Assembly (NCBI GenBank): GCA_947683425.1
Contig: CANTUQ010000161.1
Span: forward strand, 806,001-870,000
Direction: 5' to 3'
Length of the DNA stretch: 64,000 bases
Source: Excoecaria cochinchinensis
Lineage: Eukaryota; Streptophyta; Magnoliopsida; Malpighiales; Euphorbiaceae
Below, piece by piece: positions 25,806-36,099 of this stretch. The notes under the pieces are model-generated. The model did not search any database. It was not told where the DNA came from and worked only from the letters and a program-made list of their open reading frames with translations. Positions within the stretch are counted from its first letter, which is position 1. Each line of letters starts with the position of its first letter. Both the position numbers and the translations under genes were made by a program.

Positions 25806-25861
25806 AAAGGGAACCATTTTATCTTTTCTTAATTTTTCTACAGTCTTTACTGGGTCTCTAT

Positions 25862-26946
25862 GGCATGCGGGGAACCTATTTGTTTTTTGGGAGGCCCGCT
25901 TTTAGGATCCGAGAGGGTTCGCATCTAGATTTTGGGCAACATGAGATATTATGGAATCTCTACGCAATAGAACATTAGGGAAGTTCATTTAATCGGATGA
26001 AACCTTTAGGTACCTTTGAGATATTTTGGAGTTACCACCCAATTTACATAAATTGGAAAAATTCGTCTAACTTCGGAGTCTAAACCAGAGAAAGAATTGA
26101 AACTTCACTCTTATTAATGTCTTGGTTAATTATAAATGAGTTTTTAATAATTAATTTTCCAATCTCTCTTCTCACACGTCATGCAATTTAATTAAAGCAC
26201 ATATTAAGCATCGAGGAAAATGGTAAAAAGCGATAAATAAATAAAATAAAAACAAACTACAAAAATATATTACAAGATGAAAATCTGGGATAAAAATACA
26301 ATCCCTCAAAATATAAAATTAAAAAATAAATAAATAAACACATACATAGAATGGGGCATTATTTATAGTAGGAACGTTGGTTCCTTCATTCACACTTAGA
26401 AAAATAGAAGAGTTATTTTTGGTATTATTGAGAAAATCGGGATGAGTGACGCCACTTTGAGAAAATTAACTCTTCTTTTAAAAGTGAGATTTTATTTGTT
26501 GAAAATTAGAACATTGGTCCTATTTATTAGAAAACCCCTATTTATTAGAAAAATCCCTAAAAATGGATTAAAAATCAAAAATTGCCCACAAAATCGATTT
26601 TTGGCCGAAATAAGCTCGCTAGTGGAGAGGGGCGGGCAAGAACGCATTGCCTGTGCGTGAGGGTTGGCTTGTGTGCACGGCCTGCATGCCAGGGCCGACC
26701 CTCATGTGCGGCCTGCACCTAAATTTTTTTTTTTTAAAAATGTTTTTTCTTCTTCTTCTTTCTCTTTTTATATATTTATTTATTTATTTATTATTATTAT
26801 TATTATTATTTACAACATAAAAATAATAACAAAAAAGCAATTTTGATAAGGAAACCATTACTTACAACCCTCTTGCCTATGAACGGGCATATAATTTTCA
26901 TCATTGGAAAACCCTGATCTGGGCTGCCTTGGGACCCCTTGTATAC
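25862..26946 (-). repeat. Minus-strand Ogre-type LTR, probably solo
   Basis: The complement of Ogre LTR landmarks appears in order: AACATTAGGGAAGTTCATTT, GGAGTTACCACCCAATTTAC, GAAACTTCACTCTTATTAAT, a GC-rich block (26615-26720), ATT runs (26785-26810), and a degenerate LTR start (TTTTCATCATTGG...CCTTGTATACA, near 26946) aligning with the complement of TGTAGACACCGGG. About 1.1 kb, shorter than the full LTRs, so internally deleted. No PBS or coding sequence flanks it. Confidence 0.6.
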
Positions 26947-27268
26947 AGTTGCCTCCAATTTTGGGGAAACTAGTGCATGGGTGCCTAGGTGAGCCAAAAT
27001 TCAAAGAAAAGAAAAGAGGTGCGTACTTGAGGCTACCACCTTCCCGCTGTGTCGATAGAGTTGTGGCTGGTTTGACTAACGCTAGTTTATTGACGTGTTA
27101 AGTTATGCTCTTTGTGGATAATTGAAGTTGCCTTGTTGGCGTGTTACAGCCCCGTTAAGTTGATGTCGGGTGGATGCCTCCTGAAGGACTGGTTGTCCCA
27201 TGAAGGACGGGTTGCCCCCTGAAGGACGGTTGTTCCTTGGGGAACAGTGCTGTGAATATCGTCGTCTT
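26947..27268. other. Short unassigned stretch with a degenerate repeat
   Basis: No gene. A unit of about 22-24 bp (CTGAAGGACGGGTTGTCCCC) recurs three times at 27178-27240. The last 22 bases (27247-27268, GTGCTGTGAATATCGTCGTC) match the 51-bp minisatellite that resumes at 33665, showing that LTR A interrupted that array. Confidence 0.55.
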
Positions 27269-28721
27269 TGTAACACCCCGTTTTCGCCCTGGTAGTTTGA
27301 GCCTTATATATGTGTGAGTGTGTGTGTGTTAAATTGTGGCATATGTTATTTTTGTTTATATATGTATATATGCATGATTTAAATTGAGTGTTATGTAATT
27401 GTGGGGTTTGTTTGGGTGTGAGAGTGTGTAGGGGATTAGGGTGTGTGAGTGAGGTTTGGCTTGAGTGTAGGTATGAGGATGGGTTTTGTGTATGTCTTGG
27501 AGGGAGCTTTCCAATGGGAAGTTTCCATGTGGCACTAGAGTGGTGGGTATGTAAGTGAGGAGAGAGGAGAGAGAATTAGCTTTTTGTTCTTCCCCTTTTC
27601 CCGTTTCCTTCTTCTTCCCTCTTCTTCCTCTTCCTCTTCTTTTCTTCTTTACTTCCTTGTAATCCTTCCCCTCTAGCTGCAATTTTGGTGAGTTTTGGGT
27701 GATCTTAAGTTGATTTAGGTAAGTAAGAGTTTATTGTTCTTCCTCACCTTCTTATTTCCTTTTATTTTAAGATAATTTGAGCAATTGGGTATTCTTTGTC
27801 ACACCCCAAATCGGGCCTAGTCGGAATGTGCAAGCTAAGTCGGATAAGTGATTGGTATTTTGGTAATTTGTGCATATGAAATTTGAGTAATTAAGGACCT
27901 AATTGAAGAAGTGATTAAAGTTCAAGTGAGGAAATATTTGTGTGAGTAAGTGAAGTAAGAGTTTGCCAAGGACCAAAGAGTAACAAGACAAGATATTTTG
28001 GTTGGAGATAATAGGAGGTTGCCATGTGGCTTTGTGGGTGTGTATAATTAGTGAGGAGAGAAGAAAAAGGAAAAAGAAAGAGAGAGGGAGGCAAATCACG
28101 TTCTGCCCTTCCTCCTCCTCTTCACGTTCTCCTCCTTCTTTCTCCTCTCTTCTTGCTCTTCATCCCCTAGTTTTGTGTGTGAGCTGGAGTTGATTGGGAA
28201 GTCTTAGAGACTGCTTTGAAGAGGTAAGTTGGGGTTAGGGTTTCCTGCATGTTCTTCTTCTTCTTCTTCTCCTGGTTTTGCTATTTTGAGTTAGGGTTTT
28301 TGGAAGAGTAATTCTGGGTTTTGGTTTGTGCAAGCTCTAGGTGATAAAAAGAAACTTAAAGGCAAGGAAAGGATTGAAGATTGAAGCTAGAAGAGTGATT
28401 TTGGGTCATCATTATCAGGTTTGGGAGCTTTGATTTCTGCATTTGAACTTTTGAGTTATTTTTGCCCTAATTCTCACTTAGGTTGTAAATGTGTATGTAT
28501 TGTTTAATCTCTGGAATTTTGAGTGTTTTGGCATGTGTATATGCATGATTTATGTGGGTAGATGCATTAGTAATGCATGATAAGATTGAATTGAAGGTAT
28601 GTGAGTTTGGGTAGTGAAATTTCGTGAATCTGGGTAACCTGTTCTTGACGTTCTGGGTTTACGTATGATTAATTGTGTTCATAATCGTGTTCATGGATGA
28701 ATGTGGGCTTTATGAGGGGAT

Positions 28722-28992
28722 GAGCACGAGACGTGCTCGAGAGCACGTAATTTGCTGGTTCTTCCGCCTTCGGATTTGTTCTTTCTTCTTTCCCTGAAAC
28801 CACGAGCACGAGACGTGCTCCAAGGACATGAGTCGTGTTCTTGAAGCACGAAACATGATGGTGGCTTTCCTCCCCTCTGGCTTTTTCTTCTCCCTCGGTA
28901 GCAGAGCACGAGACATGCTCGAAGGACACACTCGTGCTCTTCAAGCACGAGTCGCACACATGAGCATGAGTCGTGCTCATGTGTATGAGTCG
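28722..28992 (+). repeat. GAGCACG palindrome cluster in LTR B
   Basis: Four clear units: GAGCACG-AGA-CGTGCTC at 28722-28738 and 28804-28820, GAGCACG-AGA-CATGCTC at 28904-28920, and GAGCATG-AGT-CGTGCTC at 28962-28978, with half units between (TCGTGTTCTTGAAGCACGA). Different in sequence from the TCGCGA palindromes of LTRs A and C but at the equivalent LTR position. Confidence 0.85.
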
Positions 28993-29805
28993 TGCCCAGC
29001 TCTGCTAAGCAACCCTTCTTCTGTCCTGTTTTCTATCTGGTTTTTGAAAATGATCTTTTCTTCACCTTGCATCGTTTCTCACTATTTTATGGGACATATT
29101 TTTACCGAATTATTTTTAGTATTTGTATTCTGAAGTGTGTGATTATTGAATCGATAGTATGCTAATATTTGACTATAATATGCTTAGTAATGGTAATTTC
29201 AGTTAGACCATTGTTTGATTTAAACTGTATGACTTGGGTGATTAATGTTAATTATTGTGATTCATATTGCATGTTACATTTTGAATACAAGTGAGTTGAA
29301 TGCCCTGTTTCATGGTTATTATTATTGTGAGCATGTTATATTAAAATGTGAAAGGTGTTAAGCATACATTTACTCATGAACCCTCTTGAAGAATAATATG
29401 CTATGTTCGAGTGTATATTGTATCATTTTATGATTCAGATTACGCATTGTTAATCATTGGCATAATAATGTTTCCATACTTAACCCTGATATGCTTAAGA
29501 ATATTGAATGATTTTAAAGTGTATGACTGAATTATATTATATGCTTTGTAGCATGAATTGTATGATGCATGACTGATAATATGAACTTATTTACATGTCT
29601 ACTATAATCTGGATTATGCATGATGATATATATATGTATATACGTACATATTATGTGATTCAACATATGATTTGAATGATTACGATCTGCTAGAGTCAAG
29701 TAAGTGGATAGTTAGGCATGCCTAATAGAGTCCTTTAGCTACAGCCTCAGTTACGTTTGGACCCTGATCATGTCCCCGTTTGGTTGCTCGCGAACCCTTT
29801 TTATG

Positions 29806-29953
29806 TATTCAATTCGCACCCGTAAGGTGATGTCAGTATTCGATTCGCACTCGTAAGGTGATGTCCATATTCGATTCGCACCCGTAAAGTGATGTCCGTA
29901 TTCGATTCGCACCCGTAAGGTGATGTCAGTATTCGATTCGTGCCCGTAAGGTA
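29806..29953 (+). repeat. 31-bp tandem repeat in LTR B
   Basis: About five units of ATTCGATTCGCACCCGTAAG plus GTGATGTCCGT. LTR C has a related pair at 59228-59290 (CGTACCCGTAAAGTACTGTC). Confidence 0.85.
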
Positions 29954-31243
29954 CGCTATGCGTTTACTCGTTATCCACTATTTTGAGTCAACAGGTATTC
30001 TGTTTGCTTTGTCTAATATGAATAAGTGAATAAGATATCCGAATGTGTAAGATTTCAGTTATGTGAATCAGTTATTTATCAGAATGTGATTATGAACCTC
30101 TGAATGAGATAAAAATGACCCAAGCATGTACATTGTGGATGATTATTCACATATATCGTATTGTGACTGTGTTTGAATATAGTCCGTTATGGTTATAAGC
30201 GTGGGAATTGATACGTATATGAATGCGAGCCTGAATTACCGAATGCTATGGTTAATTAGTAAGTATGTGAATGTGATTTCGCACTGTTGACTGTCATGGT
30301 TAAGTATGTGAATTAGTATGAATATGAATGTGATCTTAACTATTGAAAGCCATAATTATTGTGTTATGGTATGTGTCTTCTCTTGTTTGCTATAGTAGTG
30401 ATTTCGGCATGTTGGCATGTGCTCACATCTCATTGTCGGATGGTTTGTGTATTATTGTGGTGTAATGCATGTGGATCGGCTTTCGGTAAGTGCATGTGCA
30501 ATAAGGTAATGAGATGCTATATATTTCTTTTGTCTTACCTATCATAAAGTCTTCGGCATGTTGTTAGGTGCTTACGTTTTATGGCATGATATTAAATGTA
30601 TTAGAGTTACGCTGTGGAAGTGTGGTATTTTAACAATGTCCCTTGGTTCTTGGCTTGTGCGTGTGTGCACTATAGCATGATATTGGTATGTTTAGACCTC
30701 TAGCAGTCTTGTATAAGATTTGTGTACATTATGGTAGGGTAGTGTAATGCACTAACCTCCAGAGTCGATTATCAGTTAGTGTGTATGTACGTCCTTGTAT
30801 GATGGTTTCATGAAAGTTACATCATGTGTGAATCGGCCTTAGGTTGGTATATGAGTACTATGGTAAGACAGCTGCAAGATTTATTTATATTGCGAATAAG
30901 CGTGATGTGCCTTCTAATATCTGATATTCTGGTGAATGCGGTAAGTTTATGCAATTGAGTTTGTATTGATTTTTGCATGATAATATTGTATCTTGTAAGG
31001 TATTCTATCCGCTTTGGGTTGAATTGACATGAGTATTGAATGTGGAAATCGGATGAGCATGTTAACGAGATGACCTATCAGTTAAAGTATATGCGGTTGC
31101 GGATATAAGTGACTGAATGTATGGCGTTAATATATAAGCATGATTATTTATATGTTATGAATATTTGCATTTGTCATTGTGAATGTGTTATGCCTTGGCG
31201 ACCATTGTGAATGGCCGTCCATATTTCTGGTGTGTTCTCCCCA

Positions 31244-31261
31244 CTAAGCGTTATCGCTTAG
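31244..31261 (+). other. Conserved LTR hairpin (LTR B copy)
   Basis: CTAAGCG-TTAT-CGCTTAG with 7-bp arms, after CCCCA and before CACGGG, 483 bases before the LTR end. Confidence 0.65.
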
Positions 31262-32264
31262 CACGGGTTCTTTTCCGGTGCAAGTGGCAGGTTTGGTTCT
31301 GTTCGAGTCGAGCATCTGCAAGGTCAGCCACATAGGAGTTAGAAGTTTTGTATTTTGTTCAGCTTCTGTATTTTGGATTTTGTATTTCCGTAGTCTTATG
31401 TATATGTAATTATATGTAAGGAGATGGATGTAATATTGGGCTATGTAAATGTTATTATATTTATGTTTAAAGATGTTCCCCGATTTTATCGTTCGCCTTA
31501 CGCTTCCGCTGACCAAATGAGTGACTGTGTGTATGTGTGTATATGCTTCTGCTTAATGCCTGCGTATGTGTGAGTTAATGCATGACCAGCTTTCGCCCCG
31601 CTAGGTAAGTTTTTAATTATCCCGTGTTTATGCATGTACGATTATGTATGAATGTGTGCTTTCGCATAGTGTATGTGTGCATGTATATGAGTGAGCGTCG
31701 ATAGCGCACCCGCGTCCTTCCAACGGGGACGTAGGGGTGTTACATTCTTGGAGTTTGAGTTTTAAGCTTGTTATGATGGGTGTTTTTATTCAGAGATCCC
31801 TCCTAGAGAGCCCAAAGGCAAGGAAATCGCAAGTGGAAGCGGAGCCCGTGATTAGACTCCAAGTATTCAATGTTTGGGAACGTTGTGGTTTTTGTGTGTG
31901 TTTGGTATGATTGTTGTGTTTTGTGTTAAATATTGAAATTGGTGGGGTATAAGATGAGTACTTGTATCTATTTGATATGGGTATTGATTGTTTTGGGTTA
32001 AGATGCATGATTGGTGAAGAATTGAGTTGTGGCATGAGTTTGTATGAAATTTTATGAGAAATTGCTGGTTTGATTAATTCTGGAATTTGATCTTATAAAT
32101 TTGATGATTTGAGGATGATGATTAGTTTATAAGTTGAGTTTTAGGTGGTCTAAGGTGTTGGGAATGATCTATTTGTGTGGGGTTGTGTTTTGAAGCCAAT
32201 TGAAGGTTGGGGTGAATTTTGGAAGTGGAATTCTGCAGGTTTTTCGCGTAAGGGCTGGAAATCC

Positions 32265-32620
32265 CGACCCTGTCGCTAGCGTGAAACTATCGTGAGCTCG
32301 TAACAGAGCTCAGCAATTGCAGCCTTCGTGCGAGCTATATGCGCGCTGTCGAGCGGCCTCGGCTAGAGCTCCCTGTCGCGAGCGCGACAGAGCACTCATC
32401 CGTCACACGATCTTTTGACAGTCTCCTGTCGCGAGCGCGTGCCTATGCGCGAACGCGACAGAAGCTACTGGCCGCTCACTTCTGCAAGCACGATGACTAT
32501 CGCAAGCACGACAGTGAGGTGTGTTTTTATCCCTGTACCCGCACGAGGGCTGTCGTGACCTCGACCGGAGGCAGATCCTGGCCTCTGTCGTGATTGTAAT
32601 AGTGTCGCGGGCGCGACACC
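32265..32620 (+). repeat. TCGCGA palindrome cluster in LTR A
   Basis: GC-rich segment in an otherwise AT-rich LTR. The clearest unit is CTGTCGCGAGCGCGACAG (32373-32390; 8-bp arms around a central AG). Degenerate units: CTGTCGCTAGCGTGA (32270), CTGTCGCGAGCGCGT (32427), TATCGCAAGCACGACAG (32498), GTGTCGCGGGCGCGACACC (32602). Variants mostly differ as CpG to TpG or CpA. Confidence 0.85.
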
Positions 32621-33187
32621 TCCTGGCTTCAAAAAATAAATTTCTTTTATGCTTCTAAAGTTTAATTTTCAGTCTTGTTATGCTTTCCTATTTATAAATA
32701 GACAATTTTAAGAATGATATGAATGTAAAGTAGTTGATCTATATTTAACCTACGAAAGTCAAATTATGTGGATGATAGGCATGCTTATAGAGTTCAGTTT
32801 GCTGCAGCCATGCGTATGCGTTTTGGACCCTGATCAGGTCCCTGAATTGGATCTATGTGATCCCCATTTAACTTGAATCTTATGTAAGATTCCATGCGAA
32901 AATGTTTTGAAATAAAAAAGAAAAAGATGATTTTGATGCCCTCGGGTATCCATGCATTTTGAATGATTATGCATTACTCGCTATCCGCTACTTTGAATAA
33001 GTAGGTCTTTCTTTTAATGTGAATATGAGTTTTGATTTGGCAATATACGCTTGTTTTTGGTTACCTATAGATATCCTTATCCTCAGTATGTTGAATTGTT
33101 TAAGTATTGATTTACATATGTGCCATGTGTATGTGATTTGTATTAACGTCCACTGTGAGTGGTCATTTTTCTTTGTGCTTTTCCCCA

Positions 33188-33205
33188 CTAAGCATATTCA
33201 CTTAG
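33188..33205 (+). other. Conserved LTR hairpin (LTR A copy)
   Basis: CTAAG-CATATTCA-CTTAG, preceded by CCCCA and followed by CACAGGTGTTTCATCC, 459 bases before the LTR end. Confidence 0.55.
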
Positions 33206-33664
33206 CACAGGTGTTTCATCCGTGTTGGTGTGGAAGATGTTGGAATCCATGAGCAGGGTGATCCATTTCAGAAAGGCCGACACAACTAGGAGAGAGAGAT
33301 TTTGTAGTTCTGAATTTGTACTTCTTTTTTTGTATATGTAGTAGTTTAATGATTTTTGTAGCGAGAACTATTGATGTCAGTTCTCCTTTTGTAGTTGGTG
33401 TGACACCAAGTTTGCAAGTGACCTTTTGTGCCACGGCACTTTTGTAATATTATATGTAAAGACTATTGGATATATTAATAATATTATATCTTTCATTTTT
33501 AGCCTTGATCTTTTGATTTAAGAAGTTTTATTTTACTGCTTTGAGTGTATAATTTATTATTGTATGTTTGTGCTTGAGCTTTTGCATGACAACCCTCATC
33601 TACTGGGACCCTTCATCCTCCTCCAAAGGATGGAGCTTCCTACGTATAGGTGAGGGGTGTTACA

Positions 33665-34300
33665 GTCTTGGATTGCACCAAGTCATTTCTAGACTTCCAA
33701 AGTGTGGGTATCATCCTCTTGGATTGTACCGAGTCATTTTTAGACTTACAAAGTGCGGATATCATCGTCTTAGATCGCACCGAGTCCTTTCTAGACTTAC
33801 AAAGTGCAGATATCATCATCTTGGATTGCACTGAGTCATTTCTAGACTTACAAAGTGTAGATATCATCCTCTTGGATTGCACCGAGTCATTTCTAGACTT
33901 ACAAAGTGCGGATATCATCCTTTTGGATGGCACCGAGTTATTTTTAGACTTACAAAATGCGGATTCCATCCTCTTGGATCGCACCGAGTCATTTTTAGAC
34001 TTACAAAGTGTGGATATCATACTCTTGGATTGGACCAAGTCATTTCTAGACTTACAAAGCACGGATATCATCCTCTTGGATGGCACTGAGTCATTTTTAG
34101 ACTTACAAAGTGCGGATGTCATCCTCTTGGATCGCACCGACTCATTTTTAAACTTACAAAGTGCGGATATCATCCTCTTGGATCACATCGAGTCATTTCT
34201 AGACTTACAAAATGCGGATATCATCCTCTTGGATTGCACCGAGTCATTTCTAGACTTACAAAGTGTGGATGTCATCCTCTTAGATATCCCTCACTGACTG
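33665..34300 (+). repeat. 51-bp minisatellite, about 12 copies
   Basis: The unit begins CTTGGATTGCACCGAGTCAT and continues TTCTAGACTTACAAAGTGCG, GATATCATCCT; starts near 33667, 33718, 33769 and so on. As 51 is 17 codons, both strands show long open frames with 17-residue repeats (plus: SFLDLQSADIILLDCTE; minus: MISALCKSRNDSVQSKR). Nothing else supports coding. A broken unit lies left of LTR A at 27247-27268. Tandem arrays of this kind are known in 3' untranslated regions of Ogre elements. Confidence 0.9.
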
Positions 34301-34455
34301 TAAAATATGTCATCCTCTTAGAGATCCCTTACTGACTGTGATATACTAAGTACCGATCCCTCTATTATCTCCACCTGGAGCCTCCTTCTTGTTGAAAAAG
34401 ACCTATATACTTCTTAAAAGGGATTTGTGCTTGCAAGGAGACTTTGAAAATTTAT

Positions 34456-34800
34456 TCTCACTAAGAGGTTTAAATGCTCACTGAGAGACTTATATGCTCT
34501 TTGAGAGACTTAAATGCTCGGTGGGAGGCTTAAATGCTCACTGAGAGACTTCAATTTTAAGCCTCTTGACAGGAAATTAGATTTGAGCCTCGTTAGAGGA
34601 AATTAGATTTGAGCCTTGTTAGAGGAAAATTTAATTCAAGCCTCGATGAGAGGAAAATTTGATTCAAGCCTCAATGAGAGGAAATTGGATTAAGCCTCGA
34701 TGAGAGGAAAATTTGATTCAAGCCTCGATGAGAGGAAAATTTGATTCAAGCCTCGATAAGAGGAAATTTGATTAAGCCTCTATGAGTGGAAATTAGATTT
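34456..34800 (+). repeat. Two adjacent short tandem arrays
   Basis: First, about 26-bp units of TTAAATGCTCACTGAGAGAC (34466-34553, about four copies). Then about 28-bp units of AAGCCTCGATGAGAGGAAAA plus TTTGATTC (34560-34800, about nine copies). The second has CCTC...GAGG dyads. Non-coding. Confidence 0.8.
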
Positions 34801-36099
34801 AAGATTTTAGCCCATAGGCAAATGGATTTCAATGTCTTTGGTGTCTCTCAAAATGATTTTTTTTCGTTTTTTCCGCCTCTCGAGGGTCTTTGTATTTGTT
34901 TAGATTTGATTTTTTTCTCTCTTTTTTTTTGTAAATTTTTGGGATTTTCAAATTTTTAATGTGTTTGAATTTTTACAGTATGTTGGATTCTTAAGTCCTT
35001 GAAAATATCTTCTTCTTTTTTTTGTTTTGTTTCATTTCTTTTTTTTTTTAGAATTTGTATTCTTTGTACATTTGAATTTTGATTTTTATACACTTATTGT
35101 GTGGTGTGTGTGATCATACATCTTATGATAGAGAGACTTACTTCATTGCCACCAACTAAGGTGTGTGTGGGCAGTCTAGCTTCTCGAAAGGTTTCCTTTT
35201 CTATAGATTTGCGTGATTCTTAATTGCCCTAAGCATGGTGTGCCCGAATAGGCTTGTTCTTTTGGGTGTCCCCCCTCTGTACAGAACCATATGATTTTAT
35301 GCCGACTACAGTGGCCGACAATGTTGAGCTGAATCCATCTCTTGGATTACCTTTACGCATGAGGTCTATTTGGACCTTTTCCTCAGAGTTATGTTCACAG
35401 CAATGTATACAAAAGATTGTGTGTGTGCATGGAATTATGTGTGTGAAATATATATACAAAGCTATATACACAAAACACATGCAAAGGATTATGTACAAAA
35501 ATTATGTGTACACAACTGTATGTGTAAAGGATTAAATACATGTGATATAGGCTTGTGATATGTATGCTAAACATATGCAAAGAGTTATGTGTTACATGTA
35601 TGCAGAAATTATGTACATGGGATGTGCGCGAAGAATTGTATGTGCGAGATATATACAAGGTTCATGCATGTGTGAATGCATGTTGGGCACCGTGAAAAGC
35701 TATGCATGTGTAAAGTTGTGCAAAGAGATATGCAAAAGATTGTACATGCGACATGCTCGAGAGATGCAAAGAGTTATACAAATATGCAAAAGATCGTACA
35801 TGCGTGATGCACGTGAGATATTATATTGAAATGTTTGCAAATGACGTATGCATGCAAAAATAAATAGGCCATATCCTAGGTGGTTAAGGAATTCATTGAG
35901 GGTACGACTCGACTGCCCATACTGTCTGATGCCCCAAGGATCTAGAAGTGTCATCATGGCTTAGGAATTCTGACCCATAATCTTTTAAGAGAGAACCGCA
36001 CGGTGTGCATCTTTGCCCCCAGGTTAATAAGCATGTGCCTTTTGCTATGAGCTATACAGCGTTTTGCCCCCATGACTCTAACTCGTGTCCTGCATTATG
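34801..36099. other. No gene seen; degenerate ATG-rich repeat
   Basis: 34801-35150 is T-rich and featureless. 35390-35870 is a degenerate array of TATGCAAAGAGTTATGTG-like units that produces short Met/Tyr-rich frames on both strands. The rest has no supportable frame. It may belong to the 3' untranslated region of an Ogre element together with 39266-39790, but I cannot show continuity. Confidence 0.4.

Larger units (their letters stand above)
22672..25860 (-). mobile_element. Candidate endogenous pararetrovirus-like remnant
   Basis: Unlike the surrounding LTR elements, this stretch reads on the minus strand as short coding remnants, a promoter-like segment and a leader: a capsid-like segment (25270-25805), a basic segment (24744-25161), a third protein remnant (23832-24137), a non-coding stretch with TATA box, (GA)n and GATA repeats (23366-23660), and a small ORF (22851-23069). 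This order suits a plant pararetrovirus (Caulimoviridae) genome fragment. I find no RT, no tRNA-Met primer site and no LTR, so the assignment is tentative. All frames are broken. Confidence 0.4.
27797..31744 (+). mobile_element. Solo LTR B (Tekay-like), nested in LTR A
   Basis: TGTCACACCCCAAATCGGGC...GGGGTGTTACA, 3948 bp, flanked by TTCTT at 27792-27796 and 31745-31749. Ordered modules: palindrome cluster 28722-28992, AGGCATGCCTAATAGAG (29714), 31-bp repeats (29806-29953), CTCGTTATCCACTATTTTGA, hairpin 31244-31261. No coding region. LTR A sequence continues on both sides, which proves the nesting order. Confidence 0.85.
27269..33664 (+). mobile_element. Solo LTR A (Tekay-like), interrupted by LTR B
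   Basis: TGTAACACCCCGTTTTCGCC...GGGGTGTTACA, flanked by the 5-bp duplication GTCTT (27264-27268 and 33665-33669). About 2.44 kb after removing LTR B. It carries a palindrome cluster (32265-32620), the GGCATGCTTATAGAG block (about 32778), CTCGCTATCCGCTACTTTGA, and the CTAAG...CTTAG hairpin (33188-33205). No internal region, so it arose by LTR-LTR recombination. It shares blocks such as CCCAAAGGCAAGGAA with LTR C. Confidence 0.8.

Noticed and set aside
27356..28193. Short ORFs on both strands in the first part of LTRs A and B
   Set aside because: Pyrimidine-rich tracts and GT repeats in LTR DNA; no conservation with LTR C at the protein level.
29806..29953. CRISPR-like array
   Set aside because: The 31-bp units are adjacent without unique spacers, lie inside a plant LTR, and no cas-like gene exists in the window.
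33640..34297. Repeat proteins of 215 and 177 codons on opposite strands
   Set aside because: The 51-bp unit length keeps all frames open together; a true gene would not be equally open on both strands.
35229..35957. Small host genes between 35.2 and 36.0 kb
   Set aside because: Frames are short, overlap on both strands, and arise from degenerate ATG/TAT repeats; no domain is visible.
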